NCBI GenBank assembly: GCA_037893225.1
Contig: JAZGUH010000564.1
Span: forward strand, 1,302,001 to 1,366,000
DNA: 64,000 nt
DNA from: Hippasteria phrygiana
Lineage: Eukaryota; Echinodermata; Asteroidea; Valvatida; Goniasteridae
Reading direction: 5' to 3'
The position numbers and the translations under genes are program-made. Positions 34,620 through 47,157 of the stretch are shown here, piece after piece. Positions within the stretch are counted from its first letter, which is position 1; each line of letters starts with the position of its first letter. The notes under the pieces are model-generated. The model had not been told where the DNA came from, ran no database searches, and saw only the letters and a program-made list of their open reading frames with translations.

Positions 34620-37600
34620 AAGAAAAAAAGCATGGCATCCAATAATGAGGTAAGTTTAAACTTAATATATTCAAAATTACTACGCTCTCAAAATTTCTGT
34701 GGAATCTGGGTCGATTGTAAAGTTGTGAATTCCGATCTGAGATGAAGTCAGAGGAACCCAGATTGCAAATAATACCCCACGACTGCGCACTGACCTACAT
34801 GTACATACACTTATCAAAGTGCACATGCACGCACAGTCCTGGGTTACTATTTGCAGTCTGGTTCGTCTAAGGTCATCTCAGTTCAAAAATCAGTGCACAG
34901 CCACAAGCCTCTTGAGACAACCCCTTTAAGGTGAATAGATGGCTTAAAAGAATTTAAATTATCATCAAGAAATTTTTGTTTTAGAAATGAAACGTGAGCA
35001 TCTTTTTTTTGGCACCATTTGTGATAAACTGCATAAAATGTCTGTTTTTGGCTTTTTTGGCATTTTATTTTCCCATTAATGTTGAATGTTTCAACTTCTA
35101 TTCAAAAAGGCATCACGCATTTTGGAAGGCTTAAGTGCTGGTGGTATAGAGATGGAGGAGGCAGTGGAAAAAGATTGGAAGGAGGGGGATGAGGAGCAAG
35201 ATTACCAGCAAGATGAGGAGGATGGAGAGCAAGAGCAAGAGGAGGAGGATGGGGAGCAAGAGCAAGAGGAGCTGGAGGAGGAAGATGAGGAGCTGGAGGA
35301 GGAAGATGAGGAGCTGGAGGAGGAAGATGAGGAGCTGGAGGAGGAAGATGAGGAGCTGGAGGATGATAAAGAGCAGATGGAGAAGGACGGGCAGGACGGG
35401 GAGGATGACAGCGACTTTGACCCCTATGAATTTAGCAGTAGGCGGTTTGAAGTAAAACAATCCCATGGGAGAGAAAGTAACCCCGTAAGTTGAACTTTGA
35501 CACACAAATCTACCAAACAAAACAACCTACATGTACAACCTACTTAAAGGGGCTGTGTCGTCGCGCCATCTCGCGTTAACGAATCGAATATTGGAGTGCG
35601 CCCCCTTGCGCTTCATTTCGGTTATGTGCTATTTTTAACCTCCATCCGTTTGTTATGGCTGTTCTGAGAATTGGCTTTTGGAAACTACACCCCCTGGAAC
35701 ACGCACGCATGTCCAGCGTCTGCGTACTGAAATACACATACGTGTACACGTATATTATAAACAAGTAGCACACATCGTGGCACTCAGTTCTCTAAGAGTA
35801 AGATTATTAGAAAAAACGTTCAAATTTCATCTGTTTATTTCATAACATTTCATTCACATGTACACAAGTGCCATGGAATATTTGTCTGAAAGTTGCATAG
35901 AATTGGAGGTTGGCGATATAGAAGTAGAACCTTACGCTGGAGAACCTATGACATGTACATGCCGAAACTCTTGCCAGAGAGGACGACTCGGCACACGGGG
36001 TGCTTGTCCATGTAAATGTGCACAGCAAAACTGCAACGTGTCTTGTCGCTGTGGGACAGTTCGCGCTAAATTTTGTACACAAAATCCCACAGGCGGGGTA
36101 TCCGTAAAAGGGTCTATGAATTATGTGTACATTCATTTGGATGTATCTTGTTTGTATCTTACTTGTAAACTTAGGTCGATAAAAAGCTTCAGGCTTATTT
36201 TGACCCGTCACTTTAATAACAAAATTATCATGCTACTAAAAGAGGGGTAGTGGCTGCAGACAGTTCTTTAGCAGCGAAAAAAAATTGAAATCTAGAACTT
36301 AGAAGTACATTGTCTTTTTTTAAACAGTTGATAGATGGAGCTGAAACAACTTCACTTGGTCGCTATTCCAATGGCACTTGTCAACAACTCGCTGTGTGAA
36401 ACAATATTTCCGCACACAAAGTCTACATGTAATGTATAGTCAACATGTACAGTACATGCATTACATGTACAGTACATCCGATCCATGTACTCGGTATGTG
36501 AATTGTTCATGTCATAAAAAGTAATAAGCGAATAATGCGTGCAAAACAGGTGAAAATTAGGGTTGTTTGAATATTTGTCGGGGTGTTTATTTCTTTGTTT
36601 CTTCGGTAGTCATCTTTATCATAGTGATGTGGGGATCTGTGCGCCAGTGGCGTAAACACGGGGAAGGAGTTCAGGGGCCCGCCGATTTGTATTTCTTTTT
36701 TGTTTCGTAAATTTAAAAAGGGGAAATTGTACACAAAGTGATGTTTCAAATTTCAAGCGGTGTTTGGGGCGGGGGTATCCCCCGTTGAGAAAAAGTTCAA
36801 GATGCAATACTTCGTTGACAAATTCAATAATCATCCCTACTTTTCGACACGGATTTACTCGCCACTGGTGAAATCTCATTTCATTGGCGTATATTATTTA
36901 TTGGTAATAACTGTTATTATTGTGTTTATTATTTGATAGTGTTGAAATAACTCTTATGATGTAACTTTCCATAAATTCCTGCCGTCAAATGTAACACAAG
37001 GTCGTGGACTCAATATCGCCATCAGTATACATTGTAGCTGTTTTACTGATTTGCTCATCATTGCACGCACAGCCGATTTTAGTCGAAATTTATTTCGATA
37101 CATAGGCCTACAACTCTATTTTTGTATAGGAAGGGGCTGGTGCATTATTTATTTTACAATTATAAATACAGATTTACTTATTTACTTATTTTCGTTTGGT
37201 TTTGTCATGGTACATTTTGGCGTTTAGCGGGTGGGGTGTCACGGACTATGTTCGACTGTAGGCCTATCGTATATTTTTGGTGGCACAAACACATACAAAA
37301 TACTTGTACATGCAGTATGTATCATAACTACAGGATCAAGCATGCAGCAGTCATTGCATTTGTAATCTGATCTGGCGCGCGCGCCCTGTGGGTCAGCGCG
37401 CGCGAGCCCTGTAGGTCAGCGCGCGCGCGCCCTGTAGGTCAGCGCGCGGTCGTGGGGTATTATTTGCAGTTACTGGGTTCATCTGCGTTCATCAGTTCGG
37501 GATTCAGTGTACAGCCGCAAGCCTGCTATGATCGTGACGACACAGCCCCTTTAATCCCTTGCGTACGGATGATGCCATAGGGCGCAAAAGAAAAGTGTCA

Positions 37601-40600
37601 CCAGGTCGGATGACACCACTGCCCTCCATTTGTGCAGTTTCAATCCATTGTTGGATTATTGTTCATGTCATGTTTGACTGCACAAACATTGTAATGGTTC
37701 GATTTGTCTGCTAGAACCGCTGCAACACCCCGACATCTCCTGTAAAATACCATGCCCAAGGGGTTAAAGTTTTGTGCAGTGATCTTGAACCTTATTTCTG
37801 CACAATCTCCCAATGTCTAGCAATGTAAACTGCAAAATTAGTCCATACTATAAATACGTATGATCATTCTTATCATGTGTACTTTATCTTTTTTTACAGA
37901 GCAATCGAGCCTCAAGAAAGTGCACTTTGTGTGGGAAGACATTTAAATTCCTGGCACAACATCTGAAGCGATTCCACAACATGCGAGACACAAAGAAAAG
38001 GCTTACCGAGTTGGGCAAGAGCCGTATAGAGTAAGCAGTTACATATGGCTTTCTTCAAATGAAAAATTCTATTTAAAAAAATAATTTGTCTCGCTACATA
38101 GAAATCTATTTTATAGAGTGAAGGTCTGTTCATACTTCATGAAAACGCAAAAGCGAAGCTGATTTTGTGATGTCTAGAACACATGTACATGCAGCTGTTT
38201 TCTTGTGACACTCGCTGTTACCCAGAAAAATCTGCGTCGCCCTTCAGTCCAGTACAATTCCAAAACGGGAATCCAAATTCCTTTTCTGGTAACACAAATC
38301 CTATTCAGGAAACATTCCCAATTCACCACAGTCGCTTCCAAATCAGGAAACCTACTTTGGATTACCTAATTTGGATTACATAACCGCAATTTCCTACATA
38401 TATCAAATACAAGAAATTAATAAGGGATAAAAGTGTGATGACCCGGTCTTTACCACGTCAATAATAACCAAGGAGAGGCGCGACTGCTGTTAATGGACCG
38501 AGCCGAAGGCGAGGTCCATTAAAAGCGGTCACGACCCTTCTGTAAAAAGGTCAAAATGCGAAGCTTTTTCACCCCACTTTTTCTCCCAACAAATTACTAA
38601 AAGATTCTAGAACTTCGTAGGCCCACTCGACAAGATTTGTTCATAAAATCTCGGCAAAAACCAACAAAGAATCGGACCAACAAGGATAGTCAAAATCAGG
38701 ATGTGTTTTAATCAAAACTTTCGACAAATTGCGACAAGAAGTGGACCAGTGGTTGAGTGATGTGCGTGATAAACGGCTGTGAGGATAATTCCGATCATCG
38801 GTTAAACCTTAATTTTAATAGCAGCGTGGTTTGACCAGACGTACATGTACGTGTCTTCGAGCTTCTTGTGTACATACTCGTACTCAATCAGACAAGATCG
38901 AAATCATTAATCACGACGGACATTGTACATGTGCATTGTACAACGCATGCGCCGCACTTGTTTGCCTTTATTCAAGGCGCATTTCGCTTCGCGTTGCACT
39001 TGCACGTGCATTGTACACTGGGAATTTTAGGACGGTGGCATTCAGTGCGGTTGCTTGCACTTGACCAAGGCTAGCAACAAAGAGGCCGATATGATTTTCG
39101 ATATGAAGAAAACATTATCGAGATATCTGGAACTATCGTCATATGGAACAGCCTTTAGAACGGCTTCAAAGTCAAACAATGCCTAGCGACAATGGGGCCC
39201 GGCGATTATGTAGTTACGAACGAACTTTTGCGACATTTTAATTATGCTGAAATTTGTTGACGATTTTATCGCCATATCGGCGATATTGCAGGGGAAAAAA
39301 ATCAACTACGAAAAAAATCAATATCGTCAGCCCTAGAACACCAAGTGATTCAGACACGGCCTCAAATACTGTAGCACAAGCGAAAACTCGGCGTCATTCC
39401 CGTAGCACTGGCCAAAGGAACGAAATGTACGTGTGCAGACGGACTTAAAAACGCGAAGTCACACAATAGATTTCAATCGCAACTTACTGGATTATTTTGA
39501 ATAATACATATTTAATTTCCAGGAATTTCCAGGACTTCTTTTAAAATTTAAGCATTTTCCAGTACTTTCCAGGATGGGTACAAAATTCCAGGATTTTACA
39601 GGTTTTTAAGGAGTCGTGTGAACCCTGAACTTAGGAGGCAAGCGAAATCAACTTTATTCTTAATTTAAGAATTAGCAGCACTGATTTCAATTTTTTGCAA
39701 CTAGTAACAGGATCAATAGATCAAAAATCTAGTTGCAGTTGGCCAATCCCTTTAAGTGAACCAAATTTTAACCTTTCAAATTTATCTTTTTTTCTACAGG
39801 CATATCCCATCACCAAGCCAAAAAAAAATGCATCCTATGACAGGAAACCTAGAGACTGCCCGGTTGAGGGATGTTATGGAAAAGGTTTGAAAAGGGTCGA
39901 CCACCATTTGTGGTACAAGCACGGTCTGGATGTAAGTGGGCAATGCCACTTTGGTCTTTGAAGGAGTTAAAAAAAGAAAAATCTGTTTTGGCATGTCAAA
40001 CCTATGAATTAAAAATAGTAGCACTTAGAAACTGTGAAATTTTAGTAAACACCTTTCAGCATTACAATGTATTCACATTTTTTTCCACGGCAGGACCGTA
40101 CGTACATTGTAGCCACAAAAAAACACCAAATTGTATGAAATACCTCATGTGAGGGCGAGTTGCAGTGCGAAAGGAACACATGTATATTCCAGCTTATTTG
40201 TTTGTAAAGCTATAAACCTAAAGTTTACAGCAATCCCTAAGGTACCTCGCAATATGCCAGACGTTCAGGTGGTTCCCTTGATTTATTGGCATACCGCGTC
40301 ATATGTGAGGGTGAGTTGCAGTGCGCGGTTAACACAATCTAGCTTACATGTATTTGTTTACGCAAACTAAAGGTCTAACGGTCAACCAGAGATAGAACCC
40401 TTATCACAATTTGATTAACAAAAACCGATTGGGTTTAATTTTGCTTAATGTTTTTACTATAAAGTAAAATTTTGCTGCCAAGTTTGTTTGCTAGGAGAAT
40501 TTGGTGATCATGATCAGCCTGTACTCCCTTCGTGGGCTTGACAATCGGTGCCTACTCGTACCTTGTGCTGGCGATTGCCTGCTTTAATTTTTCCCTGTGG

Positions 40601-43600
40601 AACACCCTGCACTAGCCTTTTTACCAGACTGGGGGACCACCAGGGAAACACATCAGAAGAACGAATGTAGTATGAAAAGCTCTTGATACTATGAAGACAG
40701 ATATAGGCAGTTGCAGCATTTTCTCCGAAACAATGTTCCCACCCCTTGAAAAAGCGTGTTTCTTGCACATTAATTATTGCATTTATCGTCCCTCTTGGCA
40801 ACCTTTTAGGGAACATTACAAGTGCTTCAACACTAAACATTAGCCGCACTGTATTTTAAAATACATTTTTGTACTTTTCCTCTTTACAGCGTGGTAGTGC
40901 AAAGTATATGCACTACCTTGCAATTTCTAGGAAATCACACTCCGTGCCAACTGCAACTAAGCTGCCCTCCACCCCAGTTTCCTTTGAAATAGATGACCCT
41001 TATGGGGGTATGTATACAGAATATGGAAATATTACATTTAAAGGATACACGTATGATTGCCGTTGTCTTTACATTGGATCCTATCACAATGGAAGAGCAT
41101 GCCAGAGATCATAAAGTTATCGTCCCATCTGATTCGGCTTCTTTCTCGTTGCACTCAGATTTCCACTAACATTTCATATTTTATATCTGTCCGAATGATC
41201 AGCCGCGAAAAACAAGACAACTGATAATAATCAAAAATATATACAAAGCTACAAAACAACGTCTGAGGGCGAGTTGCTGACAGCACACATTGAAATAGGG
41301 CTGTTCATTTTCTAATAATTTTAAGTATTCGAATATTCGAAACTGGATTTGACCGAATATTTGATACTCGCCGATCAAGTTTTTTCAATGCATGCCACGC
41401 CGGTAAACAAAATTGTACATGTGGCGATATTTTTGTGCATGCCCCTGTTGTAACAAGAGTTTTACGGACGGCAACAATAAACAATAAACCTCCGTCCACA
41501 AAAATTTACGATTGGCAAAAATATGGCATTTGACACTGCTAAGCGCCGTAAATTTTCTAACAAAATAACATCAGAGTCGTATCTGTATGTGCATACATGT
41601 ACATATGTTTTCGAATATTGGAACCGGCAAAATGGTATTCGAATATTCGGTTGACGATCGAATATCTAATATTCATTATATTCGGGGCAGCCCTACATTG
41701 AATGCGAATGAATCCGGACAAAGCGCAGCGAAGTTGCAGGGTCGTGTTTACACTAACATTATCTATTCCCATATTTGGTTATTTGTTATCGTTTAATTTT
41801 TTGAAAAGCATATTTTGGGGATTCTACTTACATGTCCTTGCTTTAAATATTTTCTAAAGCCTATCAGAGACCGGATGTTTACAATGACATAATAAAGATC
41901 CAAAATAGTTACCTTTATACCCTAAAGTTGTGCGCATTAAATTTTCCTCCTAACATCAGTATTAGCGAGCTTCAAATTCACAAAGTTACACCCTAACAAA
42001 AATATATGGGAAATAATGTGGAAAATGAGTTGTCTGTAAATTGGGCCAAAAAATAAGGGAAAGGTTGCCTAACGTGGAAGACTTGAACAAGTTCAGGGAC
42101 ATTCCAATTAAAACAAGATTATTGTTGCCTAGAAAATGTTTTCTTACCGATAATTTCAGGAATTTCAATTAAATTATTCAAGTCTTTCACTTTAGGCAAA
42201 CCTTCACCTACTTTTAGCCCAAATTACGGCAACTTGGTGAATTGGAAGCTCATCAATACTGAGGTTTGACAAGACTATTTGATATCTGAGGAAAATTTAA
42301 TGCGCGCAACAGAAATGTCGCGTATGTAATTTTGCAACACATGGCAATATTCAGGAAAACAAATCAGAAGGACTAGCATGTTTAATTAAATTTGTTCATT
42401 CCAGATGAGCCACTCCTAGACTCATGGGAGGAGTATGAGATCTTGAAACATGGCAGTGATGATTCTGCAGGAAAATCTGCAAGACAGCATAGGCGACAAG
42501 TTGAAATTGTAATGAATCGATGTCACCTAAAGCACTCAGCTGAGGTTGTAAACCCAAAAGTTCCACAAAAGTAAGTACATCATGACCTGTATGTCAGTCT
42601 TGATTCTATCAGTGTTGTAGTCTAGACCTGGAAGATGCAGACCAACATGTTCGAGACTGAGACATTCATATAGGCCTACCCTTAAAAAGTTAAATACATT
42701 TAACATGCGTTCAGATTTTTTGGTATCTTGCTTGGTGCCCTTTCCTCATTAGCCTTCTTTGAAGGCCGAAGTGGCCGTGCCCCCAAAAGACAAAATACAA
42801 ATGAATGGTTGAGTATGTCGTGAATACTTTTACTTTTGATGTCTTGAAAGCAGCAAACCTGAAACGTCCAGAAATTGTCAAATTTGGAGTATAAGTGCTT
42901 GTATTATTGGGTTGCAGCATACATTGCATACATCTATATGTACAGGTGCATTGTACTGTTTCTAGATGTAGTTAAGTGTGCAACTTGTAAACATGTTACA
43001 TACTGGTGTTTTTTGGGGCATATATCCACAGGGTCATAAAGTTCCTACGGCAGGATTGCAGACAGGCTAAAACACAGGAAAACTACCTGTTGTCGATAAC
43101 CAAACTCTGCCACTACTTGTCAGTGCGGCCAACCTTGGCAAAGAGATTTGGAATTTCTACCACCTTAATTGCACAAACAAAAGCAGCTGGCGATGACCTG
43201 AAGTCCTCTCTGAGAGCCCCCATTGCAATTAGGGAGGCAGAGAACAAATCCAAAATTGGAGGTGAGTTTGAAATATAGATACTCTTTCTATAAAAGACAA
43301 AAAAATGAAAGGATCTGTGTATGCCGTATGCTTATTAATTGGCTATGTGGCACAGCTACAATGTTACCACGTTTTTTTAGGACCGGTTATTTCACTGTGA
43401 TCTGACCCACATTTTCTTCCAAACTAAGTCTGCGATTCCTAAACGTTTAAATGATTTTGAAAGAAACAAACATTTACCTATCTTCAAAACGTTTGAACGA
43501 AATCTACACCGCAACATCGGGACCATCCTTTTCAAAAAATATTGTTATGAATTCCTGGCATGCCTGTTATATTTAAGGGGTATATATTTTTCTCACAATT

Positions 43601-44962
43601 TTTCGTGCTGGAGCTTGAGAAGGAACAAAATTTTGACAATGTTGGTAGATACATGTACATGTAACAAACTTGGCTTTCTCAACTTCACGTTCCTTGGGGA
43701 GCTAAAATCGACTATCCACCAACAAAAACACTTATTACCCCAAAATGTGAATTTTTTTCCAGACTTAATCCTTGACAAGACCGAAGTCAATCAATTTCGG
43801 AGGGCCATCCAATCTGACATTGTTCGAATTATCTGTAAGTATCACAAAATTAATGTTGAACAGTATTCTCATTACTTGAATCGTGCTGGTCCGTCAAGTT
43901 AGGTTGGTCATTACTATTGCTAATTGGAGTCTTGAGTCCAGTTCGCACTTCACACAAATAGCAATTAGCCTGACAAATTCGCTTCACCATCAAATTTGCA
44001 TGAAGTATGAACTGGCCTTAACTTACACAGTACATTACATTACGGTTACCAATAACTTGAGTTAACTTTCATGTGGCCACCCATATGCATTATACCCAGC
44101 TTACCTACAAGACAGTCCGGAATCACCACTGTGGTCCGAGATCAAACATCTGCGTAACTGCCTCATGGTAGAGCTATACTTTAAAGGTGCTCCCAGATCA
44201 GGTGTTATCCCGAACATGACAGTGGATGAGTTCATGACTGCGGACACCATCATCGATGACAGGTACCAGGAGACCCACATCATCAAGGTTTGTGAGTGCC
44301 AAAACCTGTTCAGGGTGCATCAGAAAAGTATACTTTAGAAACCGACAATACATTCTAAGGCTGCAAGTTTCCAGTTTTAAAATTATCCGTTTAACCGTTT
44401 GATTAATTGTAAAAAATATTCTTTTGCATGAACAAAGAAAAACACAGAAAAAAAGTCTGGAGAAGTCGGTTTATATCCAATTATGTTGAAACACATGATT
44501 GGCAGATATCGATCACACATCGCTAATTATTATAGACTTGGCCTTCCACCTCCAGGTCGGTCGAATCTTTAAAAGATTTTGTTTTTTGATGTTTCTAAAT
44601 GTATATTCCCTGAAAGGACACAGGGTTAAGTGAATGGTAGGGAATCGAGCAGGCTCAATTATATGTATTGTATACATACAGTACATTTTTTATGTCAACT
44701 GGAGTACATGTATGTTTTGTGTTTTTAAGACTTTTCCTAATGGGTATCAACTTTTGTTTATATAATTTTCTGTCCTGTATGTGTTTTTTTCTTTTTCTTG
44801 GCTACATGTAAATAAAATATTTTGTTTGATATCCAGGTACACAACCACAAAACAAAGGGGAAATATGGACCACAGATGGTGGCAGTTGACAGCGCCATGT
44901 ACCGCTGGATGTATGTGTATGCCATGCAAGGCCGCAAACATACGCCATGGATTCTCTGTTAA
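34620..44962 (+). CDS. Multi-exon zinc-finger/tyrosine-recombinase-like gene, exons up to the HKT block
   Basis: Exons with GT-AG ends: 34,620-34,649 (MASNNE), 35,110-35,484, 37,900-38,030, possibly 39,331-39,426, 39,800- or 39,844-39,931, 40,890-41,007, 42,405-42,570, 43,032-43,261, 43,763-43,834, 44,100-44,287, and 44,837 to a stop at 44,960. From 39,844 on, every junction keeps the frame; starting that exon at 39,800 would not fit the exon before it. Exon 2 is strongly acidic, with a repeated ELEEED block (18-bp minisatellite at 35,271-35,365). CTLCGKTFKFLAQHLKRFH (37.9 kb) and CPVEGCYGKGLKRVDHH (39.8 kb) look like zinc fingers. The 44.1-kb exon has a conserved-looking FKGAPRSGVIPNMTVDEF (candidate catalytic Arg) and the last one begins VHNHKTKGKYGP (candidate Lys/beta block). 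This resembles Crypton-like or other metazoan tyrosine-recombinase folds, from memory. It may be a domesticated element or a host gene of unknown role. The last exon runs into a stop with no donor, where an inversion breakpoint is suspected. Confidence 0.7.
34690..34935. repeat. Hairpin element related to the one ending at 37,556
   Basis: Aacccagattgcaaataata (34,757) returns inverted as the ctgggttactatttgcagtc stretch at about 34,842. The end cacagccacaagcctcttga, then acaacccctttaag, parallels acagccgcaagcct and acacagcccctttaa at 37,510-37,556. It is located in intron 1 of the gene. Confidence 0.6.
35870..36115 (+). CDS. Small cysteine-rich protein, function unknown
   Basis: From ATG at 35,873 the frame starts MEYLSESCIELEVGDIEVEP and then has MTCTCRNSCQRGRLG, ACPCKCAQQNCNVSCRCG and a final KFCTQNP: ten closely spaced Cys in about 40 residues (CxCxxxC, then CPCxC, then CxxxCxC). 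The pattern recalls a Cys-rich motif found in multi-copy proteins of marine animals and loosely resembles CXC/tesmin metal-binding domains. The frame stays open to 36,250, but after about 36,115 it is not Cys-rich and may be intron or 3' UTR. It may be the cargo of the surrounding TTAA-ended element. Confidence 0.5.
36645..36867. mobile_element. MITE with CAGTGGCG ends
   Basis: The left end cagtggcgtaaacacgggg and the right end cgacacggatttactcgccactg form inverted repeats. No 8-bp target duplication is visible. It sits inside the 2-kb TTAA-ended element. Confidence 0.6.
37374..37450. repeat. CG-rich tandem repeat, about 29 bp x 3
   Basis: Three copies of gcgcgcgcgccctgtaggtca-type text. Alternating CG runs are Z-DNA-prone and unusual in this AT-rich window. 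Confidence 0.8.
38427..38580. repeat. Repeat family copy 4 (gacccggtctttacca), in an intron
   Basis: gtgatgacccggtctttacc, then acgtcaataataacc, then ctgctgttaatggaccgagc and ggtccattaaaagc. It matches copies 1 and 3 and continues with aaaatgcgaagctttttca, as in copy 1 at 27,630. Confidence 0.8.
41296..41695. mobile_element. hAT-type MITE with near-perfect 8-bp target duplication
   Basis: Begins tagggctgttcattttctaa and ends, read inverted, tagggctgccccgaatataa. Both arms are rich in attcgaatattcg. The flanks are CATTGAAA (41,288-41,295) and CATTGAAT (41,696-41,703), 7 of 8 matching, as expected for hAT insertion. It lies in an intron of the recombinase-like gene. Confidence 0.8.
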
Positions 44963-45229
44963 CAAATTAATAAGGCAAACAATATAATAATTTATTTGAG
45001 GCCCATGCTGCTTCAAAGAATTTATTACCATGAGAAGGTCGTTTGGCAAATTGTGAATGTGTTTTTAATTGGGTTTTTCCAACGTGATACTTGCGCGATA
45101 TACTCAAGCGATAATCGACCGCGCGCGCTGGCGCCACGAACAGAGTAGACTGGTGGGCTGTAGTAAGCATAGCACAGTAGAGCGCTCACGGCGAGGTACC
45201 GCACATGTGCACACTATTCTCGTTCACAT

Positions 45230-46893
45230 CGTTTATCAATGGAGTAGCTAAACTTCTCAAAGACAAGTTCCCTGTACTCCAGGCAGTTCATTGCACAGCC
45301 CATAGACTAGAACTTGTCTTTAAAGATGCTGTGAGCAAAGTGCCGCTGTACAAATCACTTAGTAGCCTACTTCTGAATCTGTACTTATTCTATAAGAACA
45401 GCTCAAAAAATCGAAGTGGACTTAAAGAAGCTGCAAAGGCCATGAATCAGACAGCTGTTATTCCAACACGTGTTGGAGGCACAAGATGGTTGCCACATGT
45501 GGAACGAGCATTGAAGCAATTGATCAATGGCTACACACCACTGCTTTGTCACCTTCATCAGCTATAACAATGCTATTAAATAAGTGATTATTTTGTACTT
45601 TTTAATTTAATTTAAAAATCAAATTAAGAGGGCCTAATATTTCGATCTTAACAAGATCTTCTTCCGAATTAAAAAATTAGGTAAATTAATTATGCCTCTG
45701 AAGAGCTGGTTAAGACCGCAACTCAGACCGTCTTATTTGTTCAGGTCAATTATCTAATCCAAAAGCAGTTTGCAGCAGTTTTATACATTTTAAATTAGTT
45801 ACTGTTAATCTTTCGAATTTCTTATTTATTCACAGTTAGAGTTGCAGCAGGGGGTCACTGGTGAGGCTCAAGCAAAGGCCAAGAACTTCCGGAGGCAGAA
45901 AGACCTTGTACAATTTGCCCACTTCATGCTGGATACAATCCATATCCTGTCCAAGGTCTCCTTTGCAGCACAACTTACTAACTCAACCATGGCTGATGTT
46001 GCGGCATCGATTGAGTCTGCACAGTCTGTACTGTCCAAATATGAAACTAAGTAAGCAACAAAGTTATCAATTAAGTAAAAGTAATAATACAAAAAATAAG
46101 AAAATACAAGAAATATTTTATTGAAGGATTCCAGTTAATTTTGTGTAAATATTATGGAACTTATTGTTTCATCTCATTTCTAAAGGAGGACGACGCCTAG
46201 GCTCAAATCCCTAGAACATGCAACAGAATTTAAAGGAGAGCCACTAGGTGATACAGGCAACATCAACAACTCAGTTGTGCAAGTGCTTCAAGGTCTGCAG
46301 GCCTCACTCAATGGAAGATTTTCTGATATGAAGACTGGTACACTTCAAGCTCTCAGAATATCCAGTTTCAAGTTTTGGCCTGCAAAGAAAGATGAGATGC
46401 AAGGTGGTATTTTACATTCATTAAAAATTCATATTTGTTATTCATATAAATATATACACCAATAAATTAATTTAATCATTTAAATTAACTTACCTGCTCT
46501 TTTCAAACAGACTTTGGAGATGAAGAAGTCCAAGTAGTTTTTGAGCCAGCTTTATAAGCTGCAGATGTTGCTTTGGAGGATTTGGAGGTGGAGTGGAATT
46601 TGATGAAGAACAGAGTGTATACAAGGTACGTCATGTATTACTGTGTAACTCACTGTTCAATCAATTACAACTTACAGTACTTAAATAAATATTATCATGA
46701 AATAAATAGTTAACATATAAAGTTCAATATGTTGCTTGATTTACTTTTTTAGGCACAGTGGAATGAAATCCTCCCTGCTGTGAAGGATGAACTCCCCAAC
46801 ATAGCCACCTTCATAAATCTGCTTCTGACCATACCCGCAAGTTCGGCCGAAGCAGAAAGGGGGTTTAGCAGAATGAAACTACCACTTATTTAA
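45230..46893 (+). pseudogene. Decayed hAT transposase (ZNF862-like), 5' and 3' truncated
   Basis: Plus-strand pieces: about 45,235-45,560 (GVAKLLKDKFPVL, AVHCTAHRLELVFKDAV, RVGGTRWLPHVERAL), 45,836-46,050 (KNFRRQKDLVQFAHFMLDTI), 46,186-46,403 (NGRFSDMKTGTLQALRI), 46,511-46,625 and 46,753-46,893 (IPASSAEAERGFSRMK, the hAT dimerisation motif). Defects: no N-terminal BED or zinc-finger part, no usable donor after the first piece, an in-frame TAA at 46,554, a frame mismatch into the last piece, and loss of the sequence after SRMK. It occupies the interval between the HKT exon and the inverted exons of the recombinase-like gene. Confidence 0.85.
45575..45835. repeat. Hairpin MITE-like insertion inside the hAT
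   Basis: cttaacaagatcttcttc returns inverted as gaagagctggttaag at about 45,698. Outer text such as gggcctaatatttcgat and gcagtttgcagcagttttat matches the element at 57,690-57,960. It takes the place of an intron between two hAT coding blocks but no canonical donor is visible, so insertion is the simpler reading. Confidence 0.6.
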
Positions 46894-47013
46894 AATATGC
46901 ACTGATGAAGGTTTTACAGACATACATGTACAATGTATATATACATGTACATGTAGTGAGTTTGTGTTCTCAACATTTGCGCATGAAGTCTTATAATTAG
47001 AAAACTCACTCAC

Positions 47014-47157
47014 CCATAGTCCTTCTATGATGTTGGTGGATTCTGCAGCAGCTGCTGGGGCATGTGATGCAACATAAAATTTCTCTTGTGTCCCCTCCTG
47101 GTGGCTCATATGATGGGCTACCATAGATCGCTGGGGACCGTCCAGTGCAGTCCAAGA
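47014..47157 (-). CDS. Inverted exon of the recombinase-like gene: H..Y catalytic block
   Basis: The 48-codon minus-strand exon has acceptor aactcccag and donor gtgagt and is in phase 0 at both ends. Motif: QRSMVAHHMSHQEGTQEKFY, which fits the tyrosine-recombinase C-terminal block (Arg/His ... Tyr, with Tyr in EKFY the candidate nucleophile). An Ala-rich stretch and NIIEGLW follow. It joins in phase with 49,986-50,055 upstream on the same strand and with the plus-strand exon at 52,306 downstream. It is therefore the exon expected after the HKT exon, but on the wrong strand. Confidence 0.7.

Larger units (their letters stand above)
35544..37556. mobile_element. About 2-kb DNA transposon with TTAA-like ends, inside an intron
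   Basis: The left end ttaaaggggctgtgtcgtcg and the right end gacgacacagcccctttaa form inverted repeats of about 18 bp, both abutting TTAA, which suggests a TTAA target as in piggyBac or Kolobok elements. It lies between two exons of the recombinase-like gene. It carries the Cys-rich frame at 35,870-36,115, a nested MITE at 36,645-36,867 and a CG-rich tandem repeat at 37,374-37,450. Confidence 0.65.

Noticed and set aside
35131..35520. Leu-rich minus-strand ORF opposite the acidic exon
   Set aside because: Shadow of the GAG/GAT-rich exon on the plus strand, which has proper splice sites.
40514..40849. 111-codon minus-strand frame (MRLMFSVEALVMF...) in an intron of the recombinase-like gene
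   Set aside because: Open but without a recognised motif, splice sites or neighbours; not enough to call.
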